This document shows positions 1 to 5,407 of a stretch of DNA of 26,321 bases, one piece after another. Numbering within the stretch: position 1 is the stretch's first letter; the number at the start of each line of letters is the position of its first letter. Source of the stretch: JAGBWK01 sp964462445 (GTDB lineage Bacteria > Bacteroidota > Bacteroidia > Bacteroidales > Muribaculaceae). The DNA lies in assembly GCA_964462445.1 (NCBI GenBank), contig CAYWXG010000033.1, positions 1 to 26,321 of the forward strand. The letters run 5' to 3'. Under the pieces are notes generated by a model that was given only the letters and a program-made list of their open reading frames with translations, had not been told where the DNA came from and searched no databases. The translations under genes were made by a program, and so were the position numbers.

Positions 1-1482
1 GAGCCGGATGATCCCAACAAGCAGACTGAGCTCACCACACCTGAGCAATGGTATGGTTACTTCCAGTCGCTTTACGGCAACCTTCTTTATGAAGGTGGCT
101 TGACACCTTCAGGTGTCGATGGTGGTGCAGGTACTTGGATGCGTGTTCACTGGAACCTCCAAGAAATCACTGCCGACGAGGCTATTATCCTTAACACATG
201 GAACGACCCCGGTTATGCCGACCTCAAATACAACACTTGGGTATCGGACAACACATGGGAATTCATGGCATTCCAACGTGAAGCAACTTCAGCAAAACTT
301 TGCGCTGAGTTCCTTTCAAAAGTTGATGGTGCATTATCTGCAGGTGTAGATGCACAATTGGTAGAGCAAATGAAAGCTGAAGCTCGCGTTCTTCGTGCTT
401 ATTCTTACTACTACATGATCGACCTCTTCGGACGTGGTCCTTGGATCACCAACGAAGCAGTAGGTGCTGAAGCCCCTGTTTATGACCGCGCTCAACTTTT
501 CGAAGCTCTTACAGCAGAACTTGAAGATGTAATTGCTAACGGTGCACTCGTAGATAGCAAGAGCCAAAAATATGGTCGCTTGTCAAAACAAGCTGCTCAA
601 ATGTTGCTTGCTAAAATCTATCTTAACGCTGAAGTTTACGTAGGTACTCCTATGTACGACAAGTGTGCAAAATGGTGTAAAGAAATCCTTAAGGATACCA
701 ATACACTTGCACCCGTGTACAAATACCTCTTCTGCGCTACTAACGACAAATACGTAGGAAACGGACAAGAAATCATCTTTGCTATTCCTCAAGATGCCAA
801 CAATATGCAAACCTACGGCGGTACTACATATTTGACTGCCGGTGCATATTTCGGTTGTGTACCCGATGAAGTTAAGACTCTCCTCGCAGCAGGTGGTCAA
901 GAATGGGGTGGTTTGAAAATGCGTCCCGAATTGGTTGACTGCTTGGCAGAATTCTCAGGCGATGCTCGTAACCTCATCTATGCAGGTGAGTTCCAACAAG
1001 GAATCGAAGACCTTACTGACAACTCAGAAACAGGTAGCGGTTACATGTGTATCAAATACAAATACACAGGTGAAGATAACTACGACAACGAAGGTGGCGA
1101 AATGAACCGTGCAAACGTGTTCTGCGACACTGACTTCCCCGTATTCCGTCTTGCAGATGTATACTTGATGCTTGCAGAATGTCAACTTCGTGGTGTATCA
1201 GATGCTGACCCCGGTTTCAACTACTTCAACAAAGTACGCGAACGTGCAGGTCTTGCACCTATGACACCGACTCTTGATCAACTTCTCAACGAACGTCAAC
1301 GTGAACTTTACTGGGAAGGACATCGTCGTCAAGACCTTATCCGTTTCGGTAAGTATACTTCAGGCTACAACTGGAGCTGGAAGGGTGGCGTTTACGAAGG
1401 TCGCAACCTTGAGTCACATCGCACAGTATTTGCTATCCCCTACCAGTACGTAGGTACAGTAGGTCAGAATGCAGGTTATTAA
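1..1482 (+). CDS. SusD/RagB-family glycan-binding lipoprotein, 5' truncated by the window edge
   Basis: The reading frame is open from base 1, so the signal peptide and N-terminus lie outside the window; the TTG at 100 is internal. About 493 codons are visible. The C-terminal block has the features usual in RagB/SusD proteins: the RVLRAYSYYYMIDLFG helix of the TPR-like part, the YLMLAECQLR helix, and the NERQRELYWEGHRRQDLIRFG segment near the end. SusD proteins sit on the outer leaflet of the outer membrane, form a lid on a SusC TonB-dependent transporter and bind oligosaccharide. The partner susC gene should lie just upstream. The next gene starts about 60 nt downstream in the same direction and encodes a SusE-like protein, so this is the 3' half of a polysaccharide utilisation operon. 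The substrate cannot be read from this fragment; the SusE/F neighbours favour an alpha-glucan such as starch. Confidence 0.93.
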   Translation, partial: EPDDPNKQTELTTPEQWYGYFQSLYGNLLYEGGLTPSGVDGGAGTWMRVHWNLQEITADEAIILNTWNDPGYADLKYNTWVSDNTWEFMAFQREATSAKLCAEFLSKVDGALSAGVDAQLVEQMKAEARVLRAYSYYYMIDLFGRGPWITNEAVGAEAPVYDRAQLFEALTAELEDVIANGALVDSKSQKYGRLSKQAAQMLLAKIYLNAEVYVGTPMYDKCAKWCKEILKDTNTLAPVYKYLFCATNDKYVGNGQEIIFAIPQDANNMQTYGGTTYLTAGAYFGCVPDEVKTLLAAGGQEWGGLKMRPELVDCLAEFSGDARNLIYAGEFQQGIEDLTDNSETGSGYMCIKYKYTGEDNYDNEGGEMNRANVFCDTDFPVFRLADVYLMLAECQLRGVSDADPGFNYFNKVRERAGLAPMTPTLDQLLNERQRELYWEGHRRQDLIRFGKYTSGYNWSWKGGVYEGRNLESHRTVFAIPYQYVGTVGQNAGY

Positions 1483-1540
1483 TATCAAGCCAACCTGTTA
1501 ATAGCAAAAGTTATTAATAACAATGTTGAAATTATCTCAA

Positions 1541-2743
1541 ATGAAAAAAATATCATTTTTGTTCGCCGCATTGGCGACCACAATGGGATTCACAAGCTGT
1601 GATGAGTCGAAGGACAATCACTCTACGCTCAATCCCAACGATGGTGTAGTTGTAGAAGAATTTCTCAACACACCCGAGATGACCAACATGTCGGTTGAGC
1701 TTACTGCAGAAAACGCAAGCGAAACTTTCCACATGACATGTTCACAGCCTTCTTATGGCTATGCTGCATCTGCGCGCTATGAAGTTGAGATTTCTTTCTC
1801 AGAAGACTTTGTAACCCCCGCAGCTGAAGGTCTTCCCGCATCAACTATACTTCCAACTGCATTCTACGATTGTAGTGCTATTGACCCCTCGTATGGTGAA
1901 GTTGCAACTGCAATGTGCGAAATGCTTGGTATTAAGAATGAAAAAGCAATTCCCACCGGATATTATGAAATCTACGCTCGCTTGATAGCAAACGTAGAAG
2001 CAGTAGGTGGCTCAGTAGTTCCCAATACAACTTACCAATCAAACGTGGTTAAGATGACTCGTGCTAACTGTGCATACCTCGCAGTTATCATCCCCGGCGA
2101 ACCTACCGGCATCTACCTCCGTGGTGGTATGAACGATTGGGGTGCAGTTCCCGAATACGAATTCTTGACAACAGATAAAGCCGGTGTATATGCAATCGAA
2201 AGCTGTACAATCGGAGAAGGCATAGAATTCAAAGTTGCTGATGCAAACTGGGCTGCAATCAATTACGGTCACAATGGTACTGACATTGAATTCGGTAAAG
2301 CTTACGAACTTGCTGGTCCTGATAACCCCGGCAACATCATGATGCCAAAAGCATTCTCAGGTCGCGTTCAATTGACAGTAGCAGGTGGTAAATACACCCT
2401 CTTGCTTGAAGCTGCAGAACCCGAAACACCCGGTTTGCCTTCAGGAATCTACCTTCGTGGTGACATGAACGGTTGGGACACTTCAATGGAATTCTTGACA
2501 ACAGAGTTCAAGAACTCTTGGATTATCGAAGGTGTAACAATCGCAGCTGATCAAACATTTAAGGTAGCTGATGCCAACTGGAGCGCTATCAACCTCGGTG
2601 CAGGTGACGTAGCACTTGAATTCGACAAGGCATTTGACTTGGTATCAGGTGGTAACAACATCTCAGTACCTGAAGCATTCACCGGTAGCGTACAACTCGC
2701 AATTCAAGGTGGTGTTTACAAAATGACTTTGGTTACAGAATAA
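1541..2743 (+). CDS. SusE-like outer-membrane glycan-binding lipoprotein
   Basis: I prefer the ATG at 1541 over the in-frame ATG at 1523 because it begins directly with a lipoprotein signal peptide (MKKISFLFAALATTMGFTSC, Cys20 as the lipidated residue); 1523 would add six residues. The product is 400 aa. Residues about 35-180 form an N-terminal SusE-type immunoglobulin-like domain (SFSEDF and YYEIYARL segments). Two tandem C-terminal modules follow, each starting with a GIYLRG-MN-W signature (about 190 and 300) and containing a KVADANW-AIN motif. These match the SusE/SusF carbohydrate-binding modules, in which tryptophans stack on glucan rings. The two modules are close copies of each other, which suggests recent internal duplication. 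Its place between susD-like and susF-like genes supports a surface-exposed glycan-retention role. Family assignment is firm; starch specificity is inferred. Confidence 0.88.
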   Translation: MKKISFLFAALATTMGFTSCDESKDNHSTLNPNDGVVVEEFLNTPEMTNMSVELTAENASETFHMTCSQPSYGYAASARYEVEISFSEDFVTPAAEGLPASTILPTAFYDCSAIDPSYGEVATAMCEMLGIKNEKAIPTGYYEIYARLIANVEAVGGSVVPNTTYQSNVVKMTRANCAYLAVIIPGEPTGIYLRGGMNDWGAVPEYEFLTTDKAGVYAIESCTIGEGIEFKVADANWAAINYGHNGTDIEFGKAYELAGPDNPGNIMMPKAFSGRVQLTVAGGKYTLLLEAAEPETPGLPSGIYLRGDMNGWDTSMEFLTTEFKNSWIIEGVTIAADQTFKVADANWSAINLGAGDVALEFDKAFDLVSGGNNISVPEAFTGSVQLAIQGGVYKMTLVTE

Positions 2744-2769
2744 TCAACACTGAAAAATAAGGAATAAGC

Positions 2770-2793
2770 CCCTCTCGGTTTTGTCCGGGAGGG
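2770..2793 (+). promoter_or_regulatory. Intercistronic hairpin between susE-like and susF-like genes
   Basis: A 9-bp stem, CCCTCTCGG paired with CCGGGAGGG (one G-U), closes a 6-nt loop in the 90-nt gap. No T run follows, so it does not look like a full terminator. A role in mRNA processing, stability or differential expression of the two lipoproteins is possible but not shown. Confidence 0.5.
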
Positions 2794-2833
2794 AGCGAAT
2801 TCCGAAACCAAAACAAAAATTTATTAATTAGAT

Positions 2834-4327
2834 ATGAAAAAATTAAGCATATTTTTGCTTGGCGCAATGGCAATCGCGGCCACTTCATGCGAAGAGGATC
2901 CCGATTTCGGCGGCACCATTCAATCTAACCCGCAGGGTCCGATTTATGCTGTTGAAGGTGTGACTGTAGAGCAGCCGTCTGTAACAACAGTGTCGATTCC
3001 CGAAAGCACAGCCGCAGCGACCAATATCGCATTGGGTAACCTCGCAGTGAGCGAATTCCCCGAAGGTTACACTATGAAAGTGGTTACTTATATCAGCAAG
3101 GAAGAATCATTCAACCCTGCTTTTGAAGTTCCCACTACAGTTGTGGACAATGTAGTTTATGCTACACCCGAAGATTTGCAGAATGTATATGTAAATTCAA
3201 TCAGCAAGAGCCCCGCTGCTAAGGATATCTTCGTACGTTTCGCTGTTTACGCAGTAGATGGCGCATCTGAATATCGTATCGGTGACGAAAATAGCTACAT
3301 CGGTGGCTACGCTTTGAATATCACACCTATGCCATCTGACCTTGTAATCGAAGACAACTATTATCTCCTCGGCACAATCAATGGTTGGGACATAGCAACA
3401 GCTGTTAAGTTCAATCACTCAGATAAGAGCCCCTATGATGATCCTAAATTCACTCTCGTAGTAGAAATTAGCGAAGAAGAAGCTGACGCAGGCTGGTGGT
3501 GGAAAGTTGTTCCTCAATCAGTTTACGAAGCAGGTGCTTGGGTAGATGGAGCAAACACTCAATTCGGACCCGAAGAAGATGGCGCTGAAGACCTTAGCGG
3601 TATCCTCATGGGTTCTAAGATTGATGAAACAGGTGCAGTTGTTAACCCCGGTGCAGGTATGATTACTGAATATGGTACATTCATGATTACTCTTGATATG
3701 ATTGAAGGTACTTACACATTCCAGCTCGCAGTTCCCCATCTCTATATTATGGGTGATGCAGCAGGTTGGGACTGGAACTCACCTCTTGTAGCAGAAATGC
3801 AAACTTCTGACTACATCAATTACTATGCATTCGGACGTTGCTCAACAGGTGGTTACAAGTTCACTTCTGATAAAGATTGGGGTGCAACATTCAACCTTGG
3901 TTTGGGTGAAGAAACAACTCCCGCTGCAGGTTGGGCAGTTGCAGGTACACTCGTAAATGGTAGCAGCAATAACATTATGCCCGCAGAAACCGGTCTTTAC
4001 TGGCATCACGTTAACCTTCCTGAGTTGACATTCGAGTCTTACTTAGTAACAACTCTCGGTGTTATCGGTGATTGTACACCCGGTGGGTGGGATGCTTCAA
4101 CAGCATTGACTCCTTCAGCTGATGGTTTGGTATGGGAAGGTGATGTAGAATTCGGTGCATCAGGTTCATTCAAGATTCGTGCAAATGACGATTGGACATT
4201 GAGCCTCGGTGGCGATGTTAACAACCTCGGTTGGGACAACGCTCCTAACATCGACACTCCCGGAGCAGGCGTTAAACATGTGGTTCTCGACCTCTCAGTT
4301 TATCCCTACACCATTACGATCCAATAA
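2834..4327 (+). CDS. SusF-like outer-membrane glycan-binding lipoprotein
   Basis: 497 aa with a clear lipoprotein signal peptide ending ATSC (Cys19) and an acidic stretch right after it (EEDPD), as in surface-exported Bacteroidota lipoproteins. Residues about 35-165 form the N-terminal Ig-like domain with the KEESFNPAFEVP segment typical of SusE/SusF. Three carbohydrate-binding-module-like units follow, recognised by YYLLGTINGWD (about 176), LYIMGDAAGWDW (about 303) and LGVIGDCTPGGWD (about 410). SusF of Bacteroides also carries three starch-binding sites, and the length fits. It is the last gene of the operon, directly upstream of a strong terminator. It probably binds alpha-glucan at the cell surface; no enzyme active site is visible. 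Confidence 0.87.
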   Translation: MKKLSIFLLGAMAIAATSCEEDPDFGGTIQSNPQGPIYAVEGVTVEQPSVTTVSIPESTAAATNIALGNLAVSEFPEGYTMKVVTYISKEESFNPAFEVPTTVVDNVVYATPEDLQNVYVNSISKSPAAKDIFVRFAVYAVDGASEYRIGDENSYIGGYALNITPMPSDLVIEDNYYLLGTINGWDIATAVKFNHSDKSPYDDPKFTLVVEISEEEADAGWWWKVVPQSVYEAGAWVDGANTQFGPEEDGAEDLSGILMGSKIDETGAVVNPGAGMITEYGTFMITLDMIEGTYTFQLAVPHLYIMGDAAGWDWNSPLVAEMQTSDYINYYAFGRCSTGGYKFTSDKDWGATFNLGLGEETTPAAGWAVAGTLVNGSSNNIMPAETGLYWHHVNLPELTFESYLVTTLGVIGDCTPGGWDASTALTPSADGLVWEGDVEFGASGSFKIRANDDWTLSLGGDVNNLGWDNAPNIDTPGAGVKHVVLDLSVYPYTITIQ

Positions 4328-4381
4328 TTTAGCAATATACTAATAGCCGTTGCGGCTAAGAAATATTATGCTATAAAAAAT

Positions 4382-4414
4382 GAGCGCGGACTTTCGGGTC
4401 TGCGCTCTTTTTTT
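4382..4414 (+). terminator. Rho-independent terminator of the sus-like operon
   Basis: The arms GAGCGCGGAC and GTCTGCGCTC pair over 10 bp (one G-U) around a TTTCGG loop and are followed by seven T residues. It lies 55 nt after the susF-like stop codon. Confidence 0.92.
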
Positions 4415-4524
4415 GGGGGGATAGGGGCTTTAAGGGCAATAGGGTCATTACGGATTTTTGGGGGAGGGGTTGCGGACGTTTGTAATTCACTATTCTCGAT
4501 ACACTAATTTATCTCTTGATTTTT

Positions 4525-4555
4525 TTTGATAAACAACAATATTTAATTATATTTG
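4525..4555 (+). promoter_or_regulatory. Consensus Bacteroidota promoter driving the structured leader and small HTH gene
   Basis: TTTG at 4525-4528, a 19-nt spacer and TATATTTG at 4548-4555 match the Bacteroidota -33/-7 consensus (TTTG, TAnnTTTG). Transcription should start near 4562. No comparable promoter is seen between here and the ATG at 4934, so the small HTH gene is probably read from this promoter through about 370 nt of leader. Confidence 0.72.
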
Positions 4556-4561
4556 TAATTA

Positions 4562-4863
4562 ATTCTTGCCGATGGAATATTACATTTGGCAAGAATTAAA
4601 TACTATAATAGAAGCGTTTATACACGTTTGTTCTTGATTGTCCGAAACTACCACTTTTTACAATGCAAGTCAAGAATGAGCAATGATAGATGCCCGGGTA
4701 TGTATTCATCCCAAATTAAAAGTGGCTTTTGAATTTCGCAAGCCACCATTTTGGATTATACATATCGGCGTGAGGTCTGCGTTGTTGGAACACTTGCAAG
4801 GACTGTGGTAGGTCCCGGACAATATTCCCGGCAATTTGTATAAGGCTCTCACGCTCCTTTTTT
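4562..4863 (+). ncRNA. Candidate structured RNA: long regulatory leader or independent small RNA
   Basis: The stretch starts at a predicted transcription start and ends at a T run (4858-4863). Structures in order: a perfect 12-bp inverted repeat with arms 4559-4570 and 4588-4599 around a 17-nt loop; a 7-bp stem TTCTTGA/TCAAGAA (4631-4637 with 4670-4676); a hairpin GTGGCTT/AAGCCAC (4722-4728 with 4740-4746); and a 3' domain closed by GCGTGAG/CTCACGC (4768-4774 with 4848-4854) holding an inner GGACT/GGTCC hairpin and a TTGTTGG/CCGGCAA helix. CCACTTTT at 4651-4658 is also perfectly complementary to AAAAGTGG at 4718-4725, which competes with the GTGGCTT hairpin. Alternative pairings before a terminator-like end suggest attenuation of the HTH gene at 4934. 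A stand-alone RNA (6S-like or a Bacteroidales-specific motif) is the alternative. I do not recognise tmRNA, RNase P or SRP RNA signatures. Confidence 0.45.
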
Positions 4864-4933
4864 ATTAACGACATCAGAGAAGCCATGTCACCAAAAACTT
4901 GTAGCCTCGATTTTACGGCGAACGATCAGGTAC

Positions 4934-5191
4934 ATGCACATTGGCAAAAAAATTCAGGAAATTCTACGGCAACACCCAAAGGATCACACAGTGACTTGGT
5001 TTGCCCGGCGTCTCAATTGCCACCGCGTTAATGTCTACGATATTTTCAGTCGGCAGACCATAGACACGGAACTGTTGTGGCGTATTTCCGTAATACTCGA
5101 TTATAATTTTTTTTACGACATATATAAAGAACTACACGACACACTCAATGCACGACCCCCTGGCTCTAAAGATGAGAGACAGGGGGTTTGA
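4934..5191 (+). CDS. Small XRE-like helix-turn-helix protein
   Basis: 85 aa. The N-terminus MHIGKKIQEILRQ followed by VTWFARRLNCHRVNVYDIFSRQ has the layout of a five-helix XRE/Cro-type DNA-binding domain: the helix-turn-helix is WFARRLNCHRVNVYDIF, followed by the IDTELLWRISVILDYNFF helices. This compact protein type is common in Bacteroidales, where it stands alone without a ligand domain. It presumably binds DNA as a dimer; the target is unknown. It follows a long structured leader and precedes the large coiled-coil lipoprotein by 216 nt. Its last codons are part of a terminator hairpin. A role in controlling its own leader or the neighbouring surface protein is plausible but not shown. Confidence 0.8.
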   Translation: MHIGKKIQEILRQHPKDHTVTWFARRLNCHRVNVYDIFSRQTIDTELLWRISVILDYNFFYDIYKELHDTLNARPPGSKDERQGV

Positions 5192-5203
5192 ATTTTTAGG
5201 TGT
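5155..5203 (+). terminator. Terminator overlapping the 3' end of the small HTH gene
   Basis: ACCCCCTG (5155-5162) pairs with CAGGGGGT (5180-5187), and a T-rich stretch follows (TTTGAATTTTT). The stop codon TGA at 5189-5191 lies inside the T-rich tail, so the hairpin itself is coding. It would end the leader-HTH transcript before the lipoprotein gene. Confidence 0.72.
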
Positions 5204-5269
5204 AACATTATATACTACACGCTGTAATGCTTTGTGCTACACAAATTTTAAGTTCAAAATATTTATTGC

Positions 5270-5371
5270 TTATAAATTTGCATATTGAAAAGATTATAGC
5301 CGGACGGTACATTTACTAATTAATGCAAGAATGTATAACGTGCTATGTGTCAGTATTTAGCAAATTTATAA
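5270..5371 (+). promoter_or_regulatory. Inverted-repeat-flanked promoter region of the large lipoprotein gene (possible inverton)
   Basis: TTATAAATTTGC at 5270-5281 and its exact reverse complement at 5360-5371 enclose 78 bp. Inside lies a plausible promoter pointing at the lipoprotein gene: ATTG at 5284-5287, a 20-nt spacer and TACATTTA at 5308-5315, each one base off consensus. A second -7-like TAAATTTG (5273-5280) is inside the left arm but lacks a -33 box. Flipping the segment would turn the promoter away from the gene. The arms are short and AT-rich, so chance remains possible. Confidence 0.4.
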
Positions 5372-5407
5372 TCATTTATTTCTTAATATTCATTTAAATA
5401 ATTACGT

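Noticed and set aside
100..102. TTG at 100 as the start of the SusD-like gene
   Set aside because: The same frame is open to base 1 with SusD-like sequence (WYGYFQSLYGNLL), so the gene is simply cut by the window.
4559..4599. 12-bp inverted repeat as a second inverton
   Set aside because: The 17-nt spacer holds no full promoter and is too short for efficient inversion; a hairpin in the leader is a simpler reading.
4562..4863. tmRNA, RNase P RNA or SRP RNA
   Set aside because: No alanine-tRNA-like ends, no conserved RNase P core and no SRP GGAAG-type tetraloop region; 6S-like RNA stays open but unproven, and the L20 gene linked to the Bacteroidales-1 motif is absent.
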